This document shows, piece after piece, positions 33,798 to 42,668 of a stretch of DNA of 64,000 nucleotides (positions within the stretch are counted from its first letter, which is position 1; each line of letters starts with the position of its first letter). Made by a program: the position numbers and the translations under genes. The notes under the pieces were generated by a model, which saw only the letters and a program-made list of their open reading frames with translations, ran no database searches and was not told where the DNA came from. This DNA is from Candidatus Aminicenantota bacterium. Its GTDB lineage: Bacteria; Acidobacteriota; Aminicenantia; Aminicenantales; Aminicenantaceae. Location: assembly GCA_020344415.1 (NCBI GenBank), contig CP070825.1, positions 3,506,295 through 3,570,294 on the forward strand. Reading direction: 5' to 3'.

Positions 33798-35090
33798 TCA
33801 GGGAATCATCGAACTGCAGAGAGAAGAAAATATAAGAGGCGGGGCCTCAAAACAGAGATAGTAATATTCCACTTCTTCTTTAAAATCTTCAAGAAATTCT
33901 ACTCTTAGCGGCTCCACCGGTTTGAACTTCCTCGTGAGAGGATTGATAAATTTTCCCCTGTATCTGATCCTGTAATCCAGATGAGGGCCTGTGGATTCGC
34001 CAGATGAACCTACGTAGCCAATGACCTGGCCACTTTGGACCTTAATTCCTTTTCTTATTCCTCTCGCATAGCTTCTGAGATGGAGATATATTGTTTCGTA
34101 TTCATTCTTATGACGGATTCTGATCATACGGCCCGATGCACCATTCCATCCTCTAAAAGTCACAGTCCCATCCGCAGTTGCCTGGACTTTAGTTCCAATA
34201 GGAGCTGCATAGTCCACTCCATAGTGGGGGCGATAAACCTTTCTGATGGGATGAAGTCTCCTCCTGCTATAGCGAGATGTGATGCGGCCGAACTTGATCG
34301 GGGATTTCCGGAACTCTTTTCTCAGAGATTTTCCTTCAGGATCGAAATAATCCGATTCTTCTGTATCAGGATACGTAAAACGGAAAGCCTGGTATGTCTT
34401 ATCTTGACTACTATATTCAGCGGCTAGAATATTTCTGTATCCCACAAACTTACCATCAAGGTATTTCTTTTCGAAGAGAATTTTAAAGGTGTCGCCCTTG
34501 CGGGGGTCGGTGTGGAAATCAATGTCCCATCCAAAAAGCTCTGCAAAGTCAAGAGCAAGCAAATTCCCCTCATTTTCTCTTTCCACAGCAAATGTGAGAT
34601 TATCCTCGATGATACCCCAGATCATTTCAGCTCTATATTCAAAGGGAATTTTTTTTATTTCTGCTGCGTATATTTCCTCGTTTTTCCGGATGAGAAGATA
34701 GTTGGCATCATCGATATCATATTCAACAGAGGCGACCCTTCCATCCTGGGTTGAAATAATTCTGATTTCATGGCCTGCTTTTATCTTGGCTAGATCATAA
34801 ACAGGCTTAACTTCTTCTCTCAGTTTGTGTATTTCAGCAGGTGATAAATCGTGTGGGGCTAGAATATCAGTTAGGGTCACACCTCTCCTGATGATATTTT
34901 TTTGTTCTATTAAAGGAGGGGGAGAAGGTGAAACCTGCGGCTTCGGATCCTCTTCTATCTCAATAGAATGCTGCTCTTTATTTGGAAGGAAGGTTATGAA
35001 GACAAAAATAAAAAAAGAGATGATGATAAATAAAAGTAAGGAAAGACGGTTCCTTTCTTTTTTCCCTGAGGTTATTATTTTGACTCTCAT
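33798..35090 (-). CDS. M23 (LytM) family peptidase with membrane anchor
   Basis: A 430-residue murein endopeptidase-type protein. The chosen start (MRVKIITSGKKE, 35090) puts a membrane helix LLLFIIISFFIFVFITFL at 20-37; the frame is open 21 codons further. A middle region (75-290) with VTLTDILAPHDLSPAEIHKL resembles the LysM-like/OapA regulator domain of MepM-type enzymes. The catalytic domain has HYGVDYAAPIGTKV (His, Asp ligands), ETIYLHLRSYA and GPHLDYRIRYRG. The last motif has Asp where the usual HxH has its second His. Predicted to cleave peptide cross-links in the periplasm. Confidence 0.88.
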   Translation of the reverse strand: MRVKIITSGKKERNRLSLLLFIIISFFIFVFITFLPNKEQHSIEIEEDPKPQVSPSPPPLIEQKNIIRRGVTLTDILAPHDLSPAEIHKLREEVKPVYDLAKIKAGHEIRIISTQDGRVASVEYDIDDANYLLIRKNEEIYAAEIKKIPFEYRAEMIWGIIEDNLTFAVERENEGNLLALDFAELFGWDIDFHTDPRKGDTFKILFEKKYLDGKFVGYRNILAAEYSSQDKTYQAFRFTYPDTEESDYFDPEGKSLRKEFRKSPIKFGRITSRYSRRRLHPIRKVYRPHYGVDYAAPIGTKVQATADGTVTFRGWNGASGRMIRIRHKNEYETIYLHLRSYARGIRKGIKVQSGQVIGYVGSSGESTGPHLDYRIRYRGKFINPLTRKFKPVEPLRVEFLEDFKEEVEYYYLCFEAPPLIFSSLCSSMIP

Positions 35091-35178
35091 AAATGTGAAA
35101 AATGTCCTAAGATAAAAAAAATAGATAATTTTGCTGGTTAAGTCAACAACCATTCTCCCGTGAGAGGCTTTATTTAAA

Positions 35179-35247
35179 TGTAGGTGCTCGATTTATCAAG
35201 CCCACCTTATGAAGTGAGATAGGGGTTTGATTCATCAGACCCACCTT
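35179..35247. repeat. two adjacent CTTGATTCATCAAG-family copies
   Basis: Copies at about 35180-35207 (TAGGTGCTCGATTTATCAAG then CCCACC) and 35220-35246 (AGGGGTTTGATTCATCAGAC then CCACC), between the divergent M23 and sigma-factor genes. Confidence 0.7.
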
Positions 35248-35302
35248 TTTTATTTAAATTCAATTTTCTTCTTAACATTATTTATACAAGAGAAGTATAT
35301 TA

Positions 35303-35875
35303 ATGTGGATGAAGAATGAAGATGAATTGGTGGAAGCCGTTCTTGGGGGCGATCATGGTTCCTTCGAGCTTCTTCTTCGTCCCTATCGCAAAGGACTTTT
35401 GAATATGGCTTATCGAATGACCGGCAATTTGGAAGAAGCAAGAGAGGTCTGTCAAGAGGCTCTTATTAGAATTTTCAGATATCTCGATAAATTCAAAAAA
35501 GAAAAGAGTTTTAAAAACTGGATTTATAAGATTGCGGTGAATACATCTTATGACTTTTTGAGAAGAAAAAAGAAACAAGCAGATATAGTAGAGCACCAGA
35601 AAAGACTGGAAATGAGTACTGTGGCAGATCCGGAAAAACAACTTCTAAACAAAGAAATAAAGGTCAAGATTGAGTCTTGTCTTCAGAGCCTAAGCCCCAA
35701 AGAAAAAGCAGTGTTTCTCCTTCGGGATGAAGAAGGATTTTCCATCGAAGAGACATCAAAAATCCTGGGATGCTCTTCTCTGAGCGTCCGGACCCATCTC
35801 TCCCGTGCCAGACAAAAAATAAGGGCACAGTTCGAAAAATTATATCCCATGGATAAGAGAGAGGTGAAGATATGA
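35303..35875 (+). CDS. ECF-type RNA polymerase sigma factor
   Basis: A 190-residue sigma-70 family protein with region 2 (MAYRMTGNLEEAREVCQEAL, FKNWIYKIAVNTSYDFLRRK) and region 4 (LSPKEKAVFLLRDEEGFSIE, SSLSVRTHLSRARQKI), and no regions 1 or 3, the ECF pattern. The start may be 35303 or the Met two codons later. It is the first gene of a three-gene operon coupled by ATGA overlaps; the next gene is a zinc-finger anti-sigma factor. Confidence 0.95.
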   Translation: MWMKNEDELVEAVLGGDHGSFELLLRPYRKGLLNMAYRMTGNLEEAREVCQEALIRIFRYLDKFKKEKSFKNWIYKIAVNTSYDFLRRKKKQADIVEHQKRLEMSTVADPEKQLLNKEIKVKIESCLQSLSPKEKAVFLLRDEEGFSIEETSKILGCSSLSVRTHLSRARQKIRAQFEKLYPMDKREVKI

Positions 35876-36363
35876 ACTGCAAAAAAGCTCGATATTTACT
35901 CCCCTTAATGATAGGTGCTGAGTTGCCCCAATCTAAGATTCAGGCAATGAAAGCCCACCTAAAAAAATGTGCAAGATGCCAGCATGAGTATGATTCCTAT
36001 GCTGTATTCCATAACAAAATCAAGGAATGGCTCGCAAAAGACAAAAAGGAGTGGGAAGAGATAGAGTGGCAGAAGGTTGTTCGGAATGCCATAAGAGAAA
36101 AACCACCTGAAGTCTTGCCTCTTGTTCCCTGGCCGTTTAGGAAGGCCTGGGCATATGCATTGATGGCTGTGTTTGTAATCGGGTTGACTTTTTTTCTCGT
36201 AAAACCATCTTTTATCAAAGAGGGAATGGGGCCAGGGACAGAGGTATTAGCAAAGGAAAAGTCCGAACAGGACGTTATTTCCATGACTATGGTTTCGAAA
36301 GAGACCGGACTGAAAATTGTCTGGTTCTTCAATAAAAATTTTGAATTGGAGGAGAAAAAATGA
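35872..36363 (+). CDS. zinc-finger membrane anti-sigma factor
   Basis: A 163-residue protein with an N-terminal zf-HC2-type site made of Cys3, His29, Cys33 and Cys36 (MNCKKARYLL and HLKKCARC), which is the ECF sigma-binding anti-sigma domain. A single membrane helix, AYALMAVFVIGLTFFLV, follows near residues 92-108, and about 50 residues are periplasmic. Its start overlaps the sigma stop by ATGA, and its own stop overlaps the next gene in the same way. It should hold the sigma factor inactive until a signal from the envelope releases it. Confidence 0.92.
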   Translation: MNCKKARYLLPLMIGAELPQSKIQAMKAHLKKCARCQHEYDSYAVFHNKIKEWLAKDKKEWEEIEWQKVVRNAIREKPPEVLPLVPWPFRKAWAYALMAVFVIGLTFFLVKPSFIKEGMGPGTEVLAKEKSEQDVISMTMVSKETGLKIVWFFNKNFELEEKK

Positions 36364-37088
36364 AAAAATCAGTAACAAGTTTGTTAGTTTTTATCTTTTT
36401 AGCCGGAATAACATTGAATCTTTATGCTTCGACCCAGGAGAGTAAGTCTAAGCTAAGAAAGGAAATAGTGCAGGTTAAGTATATAAATGCCAGCATGGCA
36501 CGAGATCTTCTTAAATCGTATTCAAGCCGATCCGGAAAAATTCAGGCCATATACGAAAAAAATGCTCTGATTATCGAGGATATCCCCGAAGTCGTTGAAA
36601 AGTTGCTTTCTATGCTCAAGGAAATCGATGTGAGACCTCTTGATTTACAATTCACCGTTGACTTGATTCTAGGCTCGCTGTTTTCTGAATCAAAGAGCGG
36701 TTTGTTAGAGAGAGAGCTGAGGTCCGATCCCGTGATAAGAGAGTTGCAGAAGCTCTTAAAGTACCAGTCGTTTAAAAGATTGGACTCATCTGTGATCAAG
36801 GTCCAGGATAACAAGCGATCTTATCAGCGAATGGGAGGACAGGGTATAGGTCTTCTGCTGAGGATGGCACCTCGGTTCATCAAAGAAGAAAAAGCCGATA
36901 CATTTCAAGTGGAGTTGAGGTTAACCAAACAAGAAGGCATCAATAAGGAAGGAAAGGAAATTTCTTCCACTCTGATCGATACCACTCTTACGCTGAAAAG
37001 CGGAGAAAGAACTGTGGTGGGTGTCTCTAAACTTGATGGAGGAGACAAAGCTTTAATCCTTATCGTATCCGGGAAGGCAATCAAGTAG
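36360..37088 (+). CDS. exported secretin-N-like protein
   Basis: A 242-residue protein with signal peptide MKKSVTSLLVFIFLAGITLN. Residues 35-95 (IVQVKYINASMARDLLKSYS, IYEKNALIIEDIPEVVEKLL) match the NolW/secretin N-domain repeat found in GspD and PilQ. The C-terminal part, IDTTLTLKSGERTVVGVSKL with LILIVSGKAIK, resembles the start of the secretin core sheet, but there is no full pore domain. It is thus too short to form a channel by itself. As the last gene of the sigma/anti-sigma operon it may be the periplasmic sensor or effector of that switch; this is inference. Confidence 0.75.
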   Translation: MKKSVTSLLVFIFLAGITLNLYASTQESKSKLRKEIVQVKYINASMARDLLKSYSSRSGKIQAIYEKNALIIEDIPEVVEKLLSMLKEIDVRPLDLQFTVDLILGSLFSESKSGLLERELRSDPVIRELQKLLKYQSFKRLDSSVIKVQDNKRSYQRMGGQGIGLLLRMAPRFIKEEKADTFQVELRLTKQEGINKEGKEISSTLIDTTLTLKSGERTVVGVSKLDGGDKALILIVSGKAIK

Positions 37089-37097
37089 GATAAAGTC

Positions 37098-37448
37098 CAT
37101 GGCACTCCGGCCGTCTCTGAATTTCTTTTCGATTCTTCCAAGAAAGTAGTTAGTAAGAGGCTCAACCGTCTCTTTTGTTCTCTCTCCTTCCCACGTAATC
37201 AAACTCGCCTGTTCTTTTCCTGTTAGAGCTTCCATTATCCCGATAGCCCAGCCGTTTGCTGTCTTTCCGGTTAATTTAAGCGCACCCAAGATTGTCGAGT
37301 TTTCCGGCTTATGGGTATATTGGGCTGAAGACGGAGACCCTTGAGGCCGCCGTCCTACTCTTCGAGAGTAAAAAAGGGATTCTCTTCCTCTTTGGACCGG
37401 AATGAGCTTTTCCCAAGAGTGTAAGGAAGAAACTGGATTCTTTTTGAC
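37098..37448 (-). pseudogene. fragment of a DUF5916-family exported protein
   Basis: A minus-strand frame without a start reads LFYSRRVGRRPQG, then ILGALKLTGKTANGWAIGIM, EALTGKE, and VEPLTNYFLGRIEKKF. These are consecutive conserved blocks of DUF5916 proteins (outer-membrane barrel partners of a CBM9-like domain), which are usually about 700-800 residues. Only some 115 residues remain, with no start, and the downstream end is cut 10 nt after the secretin-like gene. It is a relic of a deleted gene. Confidence 0.78.
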
Positions 37449-37560
37449 CTAGATTATTCACGTTTTATAAATGTTTCAGGCTAATTTTGGTCGATAGGGA
37501 AGCATAATTAGAGAATCTCCATTAATAGAAAATTTTGTCAAATGTTGAGATGCATAAATG

Positions 37561-37663
37561 GGATCTGGCCCTTATGAGTTTTATGTTTTACGGATCATTT
37601 GGTATTTGATTTTTTATAGCAATATTATTTGTAAAACATATGAAAGCAATGAAAGCCTGATCC
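37561..37663. repeat. decayed GGGGTCAGGCTTTCATAA-family element
   Basis: The left arm reads GGATCTGGCCCTTATGAGTT and the right arm ATGAAAGCCTGATCC, with many mismatches between them. It abuts the stop of the AGCS symporter gene, between it and the DUF5916 relic. Confidence 0.6.
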
Positions 37664-39039
37664 TATAATCTGCGCCCAAAGTAGTTATTGCCATCCATTT
37701 TTTTTAAATAGCCCTTGACTGAAGCAATTGCCAGCCCTGCCAGTCCAACCAGGCCTATTAAATTGGTGAATGCCATCATCCCGTTGAAGACGTCTCCGAT
37801 AGACCAGGCGGTTTCGACTTTCATCACAGCCCCAAAAAAGATAACAACGCAAAAAATCCAACGGAAGGGGCGTCTTACCCATTCCCCCAAGAGATAGCTG
37901 AAGGAAATCTCCCCATAATATGGAACCGCAATCAAACTGGAATAACCGAAAAGGAAGGAGCTTGCAGCAACGATCAAGCCTCCAGCCGGGCCTAAGGCTG
38001 TATTAAATGCGGTTGCAGTCATCTCAGTACTGGTGATCCCCTGATTCCATACTCCTGTAACAAGAACAGCAAACGCTGTTAAAGAGCAAATAACTATAGT
38101 GTCGATGAAAACATCGAGAGAGGCGATCAAGCCCTGTCGTACAGGCTCACTCGTGCGTGCTGATGCGTGAAATACAGCTGCTGTTCCTGTTCCCGCTTCG
38201 TTAGAATAGGCTCCTCTTGCCAGCCCGTACCGGATAGCTCTCGCTACTGTCATGCCTGCTACTCCTCCTGAAATAGATGAAGGCTTGAAGGCACCGACAA
38301 AGATTAAGGAGATGGCATGAGGGAGTTTAGGAGAAAAAATGATGATCGTCAGAAGTGCACCTACGATATAGAGGAAAACCATAAAGGGGCTCAAGAATTC
38401 TGTCACTCTGGCTATAGATTTGATCCCGCCGATTATGACGATCCATGTCAGCACAGCCAATCCCAATCCTGAGATCCAAGGCTCCAGTCCAAGCTGTGTT
38501 TCGAGAGCGAGGGCTATTGAATTGGATTGAATAGAGGTGGTGCAATAAAGCGGTTTACATCCCATGAAAAAAGCAAAAATGCCGGCAAGCCAGGGCAAAT
38601 GCAGCCCTTTACTTATATAATACATGGGGCCACCCGCTATTGAGCCGTCAGGAGCAGTTATCTTAAATTTCTGCCCCAGCACAGCCTCCACCAGTTTTGT
38701 GGCCATACCGAAAAAGGCACAGAGCCACATCCAGAAGACGGCTCCCGGTCCTCCCATGGCGATGGCTGTGCATACACCGGCTATGTTTCCATTTCCAACC
38801 GTGCATGCCAGAGAAGTGGTCAATGCCTGGAAGGGAGTGATATCTCCCTTCCGTTCCTTTTCGCTTTCACCTAAATTCTTGCGGCCAAAAGCCAAACGAA
38901 AAGAGAGTTTAAAGCGGCGAAGCTGGACAAAGCGCAGTCGTAGGGTCAAGAGGAGTCCTACCCCCAACAGGAGGATAACCGTCTGAGGGCCCCAGACTAT
39001 AGAGGCGAGGAATCGGACAGAGCGATCAAAAATATCCAA
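37663..39039 (-). CDS. AGCS-family alanine/glycine:Na+ symporter
   Basis: A 458-residue sodium-coupled amino-acid carrier with about eleven membrane helices. Hallmarks: ALTTSLACTVGNGNIAGVCT (the family motif near residue 75), GGPGAVFWMWLCAFFGMATK, GGPMYYISKGL, and YGLARGAYSNEAGTGTAAVF. Length and motifs are normal for AlsT/DagA-type proteins. It imports alanine or glycine, and fits with the peptidase genes around it. The stop touches a decayed inverted repeat. It follows the S15-type hydrolase gene by 12 nt and is likely co-transcribed with it. Confidence 0.93.
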   Translation of the reverse strand: MDIFDRSVRFLASIVWGPQTVILLLGVGLLLTLRLRFVQLRRFKLSFRLAFGRKNLGESEKERKGDITPFQALTTSLACTVGNGNIAGVCTAIAMGGPGAVFWMWLCAFFGMATKLVEAVLGQKFKITAPDGSIAGGPMYYISKGLHLPWLAGIFAFFMGCKPLYCTTSIQSNSIALALETQLGLEPWISGLGLAVLTWIVIIGGIKSIARVTEFLSPFMVFLYIVGALLTIIIFSPKLPHAISLIFVGAFKPSSISGGVAGMTVARAIRYGLARGAYSNEAGTGTAAVFHASARTSEPVRQGLIASLDVFIDTIVICSLTAFAVLVTGVWNQGITSTEMTATAFNTALGPAGGLIVAASSFLFGYSSLIAVPYYGEISFSYLLGEWVRRPFRWIFCVVIFFGAVMKVETAWSIGDVFNGMMAFTNLIGLVGLAGLAIASVKGYLKKMDGNNYFGRRL

Positions 39040-39051
39040 TTCTTTTTTTTC

Positions 39052-41547
39052 TTACTTTATCTTTTCATCAGGAATGACAGGAAGAAGGACGTGTGAAGGA
39101 TATTTTTTACTGTGATAGATCATCTGTTCTGCTTTCACGTACTGGGTTTCTTTTTCGTTATGACCGCCGGTGTTCAAGTTGCGAGAGAAAAGAGGAAAGG
39201 AAGCTGAGGCAACTTCCACCCGAAGAGAATCTCCCGCAGGAATGGTGATTCCTGTTTGCCAGAGGTCAAGAGTGTATTTATAGATTTTTCCAGGTTTGAG
39301 AAACTTGGGCTTTTTCATGGATTTATGGAAGCGAGCGCGGATTTTTCCCTCGGCTAGACGATAGGTTTTCCCCTCTTTGGTGATCCATACAAGACGCATA
39401 AACCAGTCAGTGTCCTTGGCAGAAGTGGAGGCATAAAGGACAGCAGAAATAGGGCCGGCAAAAGTAAGGGGTTTTTCAAAGGGTTTTGTCTGGTAGGTAA
39501 GGATATCAGACCTGGACTGGGTAATTTTCTCATGATGGGCTTCTGCTTCTTTTCTCTTTTCCTCCACTGATTTCACCTTCTTTTCTTCTTCTTCTGTTTC
39601 TTCATAAAAATCAGGGCTTGGAGTAGGGTCTCCGGGATCATAAACATATTCGTCAGGAGGTGAATCTTTTGGGGGCTTAATAGGAGTTAAAAGTCCATCT
39701 CCTTTGGATGTATTGGCTTTGCCATTGCTCTGGAGATACCATTTCTGGAATTCGGTATAGGAGAGGGGGTAGACATCGTCATGGAGCCATTTATTGGAAC
39801 CCATAGCAAAGATGCTTACAAGCGGCTCTTTGGTTATTCCGTTATCAATTCCTTTGAGCCAGTAATCAAACCAGCGCAGATAATCCCTTGGCAGGTCGAT
39901 TATAGCTTGAGGTCCAAAGTCAAGATCTCCTATGCTTCTTGCTGCTCTGTCTGTATGTCCCCAGGGTCCTAGAGTGAGTTTCTGGTAGGGATGGCCGTGA
40001 GATTTCATCTTTGCATAGTTGAGTTTTGATCCGATCCCATCTCCGTCAAACCACCCGGACTGGTGGAAGACCGGAATGCGGACCTTCCTGAGGTATTCAA
40101 GGAAGTTTGCTCTCTCCCAGTAATCATCGTTGGTGGGGTGGTCGATCCATTTCCTCCAGTAGGGATTTTCTCTGCCCAGGATTTTTTTATCCAGTTCAAT
40201 CACCGGAAGGGAAGTAAGGAGTTTCCCGTATTTCTTTTCACTGATGCGGCTCATGGCTACTCCTGATATATCGGCAGTTGCTTCTTGTTCCAGAACATCC
40301 GCCCACCAGATTCCTCCCCATATGAAGAAGACACCGTATTCATAAGGGATGTTGTAAAAAGGATCAGGGGGAGCAACGTTGGGAATAATTGTGACTAGGT
40401 GAGGAGGGCGTTCTCTGGCAGCCCACCACTGCACCCACCCGACATAGGAACCACCGATCATTCCCACTTTGCCTGTGGACCAGGGCTGGTCGGCAAGCCA
40501 TTCGATAGCGTCATGTCCATCTTTTGGCTCGTCCACAAAAGGTTCCCAGATACCTGGAGAAGAGAACCTTCCTCGGCAGTCTTGAACAGCAAAGACATAA
40601 CCGCGCCGAGTGTAATACTTGGCCTGAAGCTCTGCCATCTCTTTTTTATAAGGGGTACGGGTAAGAATCACAGGGAATTTTCCTTCTGCCTTTGGGCGGT
40701 AAATATCAGTTGCCAGCTTTATCCCATCTCTCATGGGGATTCCAACATTGGTTTCGACCGTAATTTCGTATTCTGGTTTGGAAAGTAAGGGATCGGTTAC
40801 AGCCTTCTGGAGGAGTATTTCGTATCCTTCTCTTACGTAAGCTGCACTCTGGGCAGGAATATCGGCGAGGTAGAGTTTGGCATCCTTGTCTACCCAAAGC
40901 GTGATGTCGACGCCAGGGAGTCCGATTATGAATTTTTTGAATTTAATATCTTTTCCTGCAATGCTCCGCTCCTCTTCTTCTTTAAACTCAAGAGAGCATT
41001 CCTCCATCGCTCCTGGAAGGATGAAAATCGGGAGAGTTTGCTTTCCTCCCTTGTCTAAGTCATAGGTCCTGATGGTTTGGCTGACAAGAACGGGAGAAAA
41101 ATTATCGAAGAGAACGGCACCATCCTTGATCTCAATCGTGACGGTTTTTTCTCTGAAGGTTCTTGTGACTGTACTTCCTTTTCGGACAAACTCCATGGTT
41201 CCCAGGGCAGATTCTTGGATGATTTTTGTCCAGATTCCCTGTTTATCTGTCTCGATTGCAGTCGTATAAGTTGCTGACTGGCCAGAGATGGTCACTACCG
41301 CAGTGTTTGAGAATTTCCCTCCTTTTTCCCACTTAAATTGTATTTCAACAAGAGGGTCTTCGTTCTGATAGATGTGAAAGATCCCTTCATCGCTGAAACC
41401 TGCCAGGGAAGCAGGGAGCGCCTTTGCCTTTTTTTCTTCAGCCTTCTGAAGTTCTGTGAGATTAAAACCGCTGTGAAGATAAAAAGCCATAAGCGGCAAA
41501 ATCAATGCAGTAAAAATAATTTTCTTAAGATTATTCCTGGAAACCAT
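39052..41547 (-). CDS. exported CocE/NonD (S15-like) hydrolase
   Basis: An 831-residue alpha/beta hydrolase of the X-Pro dipeptidyl peptidase / CocE family with an N-terminal signal or anchor (IIFTALILPLMAFYLHS). About 230 residues of unknown beta-rich sequence precede the hydrolase domain, which starts at NVGIPMRDGIKLATDIYRPK. The nucleophile is Ser367 in MIGGSYVG; Asp501 (GWFDGDG) and His531 (GPWGHT) complete a likely triad. An X-Pro_C jelly-roll domain follows a charged insert (EETEEEEKKVKSVEEKRKEA). It may cleave peptides or esters in the periplasm. GGAGG lies just before the ATG. Confidence 0.9.
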   Translation of the reverse strand: MVSRNNLKKIIFTALILPLMAFYLHSGFNLTELQKAEEKKAKALPASLAGFSDEGIFHIYQNEDPLVEIQFKWEKGGKFSNTAVVTISGQSATYTTAIETDKQGIWTKIIQESALGTMEFVRKGSTVTRTFREKTVTIEIKDGAVLFDNFSPVLVSQTIRTYDLDKGGKQTLPIFILPGAMEECSLEFKEEEERSIAGKDIKFKKFIIGLPGVDITLWVDKDAKLYLADIPAQSAAYVREGYEILLQKAVTDPLLSKPEYEITVETNVGIPMRDGIKLATDIYRPKAEGKFPVILTRTPYKKEMAELQAKYYTRRGYVFAVQDCRGRFSSPGIWEPFVDEPKDGHDAIEWLADQPWSTGKVGMIGGSYVGWVQWWAARERPPHLVTIIPNVAPPDPFYNIPYEYGVFFIWGGIWWADVLEQEATADISGVAMSRISEKKYGKLLTSLPVIELDKKILGRENPYWRKWIDHPTNDDYWERANFLEYLRKVRIPVFHQSGWFDGDGIGSKLNYAKMKSHGHPYQKLTLGPWGHTDRAARSIGDLDFGPQAIIDLPRDYLRWFDYWLKGIDNGITKEPLVSIFAMGSNKWLHDDVYPLSYTEFQKWYLQSNGKANTSKGDGLLTPIKPPKDSPPDEYVYDPGDPTPSPDFYEETEEEEKKVKSVEEKRKEAEAHHEKITQSRSDILTYQTKPFEKPLTFAGPISAVLYASTSAKDTDWFMRLVWITKEGKTYRLAEGKIRARFHKSMKKPKFLKPGKIYKYTLDLWQTGITIPAGDSLRVEVASASFPLFSRNLNTGGHNEKETQYVKAEQMIYHSKKYPSHVLLPVIPDEKIK

Positions 41548-41640
41548 AATTTCCTCCTAATGGATTTTATTGGATTTAGTCATTATAGCTACAATTCTTG
41601 CAAAAATAAATACGCTAATAAAAAGGTAAAAGGAGATAGG

Positions 41641-41841
41641 CTACTTTTTTTTCTTTTTTCTTTCTATCTCTTTTTTTACTGCCTTATAGAGAACGATGAA
41701 GTAATATCCCGTCAGAAGCACGGTTATGATCGCAAATCTCAAGACATCACCCCGAATGAGGGAGTAGACGGCATAAATAACGATGCCGAGGAGAAGAAAA
41801 AGATGGAAGAAGGCAAATATCAAATCTGACATTACAATCAA
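41641..41841 (-). CDS. small two-helix membrane protein
   Basis: A 63-66-residue protein with two hydrophobic segments (FAFFHLFLLLGIVIYAVYSL and FAIITVLLTGYYFIVLY) and a Lys-rich tail (KKEIERKKKKK) on the cytoplasmic side. No family recognised. The start may be the TTG at 41841 or the ATG at 41832; neither has a good ribosome site, so the gene call is moderate. It lies between the S15-type hydrolase and the cyclophilin gene on the same strand. Confidence 0.5.
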   Translation of the reverse strand: MIVMSDLIFAFFHLFLLLGIVIYAVYSLIRGDVLRFAIITVLLTGYYFIVLYKAVKKEIERKKKKK

Positions 41842-41852
41842 CCGGTATTGTC

Positions 41853-41899
41853 AGTGGGTCGGGTCTTGTTTTTTACACAAAAAAAAAGACCTGACCACT
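41853..41899. repeat. imperfect inverted repeat downstream of cyclophilin
   Basis: AGTGGGTCGGGTCTT pairs imperfectly with AAGACCTGACCACT across a T/A-rich loop. It may be a terminator for the cyclophilin gene or a decayed member of the GGTCAGG inverted repeat family. Confidence 0.45.
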
Positions 41900-41948
41900 A
41901 AAACTAAAAACCTGAAAATATATTTAAATCAAACAATCAGCTTTCTTT

Positions 41949-42524
41949 TTATTCTATCCGACTAACGGAGATGATCGTGATCGTTTCCCTGGGGACATCT
42001 TGTCGACCCCTTTTCATCATTGTCTTGACATTAGCAATAGCGTCAACAACATCCATTCCTTTTACGACTTTTCCGAAGACACAATATCCGAAACCTTCAG
42101 GAGTATTATCCCTATGGTCTAAGAAGGCATTATCCGCGTGATTGATGAAGAATTGACAGGTCGCGCTGTCTACGACATTCGTCCGGGCCATGGCAATAGT
42201 GCCTCTTTTATTTTTCAATCCATTTGCAGCTTCGTTTTTTATGGCTGGCTTTGTAGGAATCCCGTGGAAATCTGGAGTCAAACCGCCTCCCTGAATCATG
42301 AAGCCTTTAATCACCCTGTGAAATATTGTTCCATCATATTTTTTCTCGTCCACATAAGAAAGAAAGTTCTTGACTGAAATAGGGGCTTTATCAGGATATA
42401 GCTCAATGGTAATGTCGCCCATACTCGTTTTCATCAGAACTTTGACATTTGCAGCCTCGCCTTTGAAAGAGAAAGAAAGGAGCAGGCCAAGCATTAAAAC
42501 GATGGAGAAAAGACCTTTTAACAT
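41949..42524 (-). CDS. exported cyclophilin-type peptidyl-prolyl isomerase
   Basis: A 191-residue PPIase with a signal peptide ([19 protein letters not shown]). I chose the ATG at 42524 because GGAGG lies 6-10 nt upstream. The cyclophilin core has [19 protein letters not shown] (catalytic Arg and the FMIQGG strand), [20 protein letters not shown] and [20 protein letters not shown]. It should catalyse prolyl isomerisation in folding of exported proteins. It is the only gene of this kind in the window. Confidence 0.95.
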   Translation of the reverse strand: MLKGLFSIVLMLGLLLSFSFKGEAANVKVLMKTSMGDITIELYPDKAPISVKNFLSYVDEKKYDGTIFHRVIKGFMIQGGGLTPDFHGIPTKPAIKNEAANGLKNKRGTIAMARTNVVDSATCQFFINHADNAFLDHRDNTPEGFGYCVFGKVVKGMDVVDAIANVKTMMKRGRQDVPRETITIISVSRIE

Positions 42525-42668
42525 GAAAACCTCCTTGAAGATAATTCTCAAAATTTAGAAATCAAGATATCAAAAATGAAATATCAAATCAACGTGTAAA
42601 AGCTCTTATTCCATATTTGTAATAGTTTAAGTATTTATGTAGCATAAGCTTTTTTTGTGAGATTTCAG

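Noticed and set aside
41338..41829. 163-residue plus-strand frame near the S15-like hydrolase start
   Set aside because: It crosses the hydrolase start and the small membrane-protein gene in antisense, is low in complexity and has no ribosome site.
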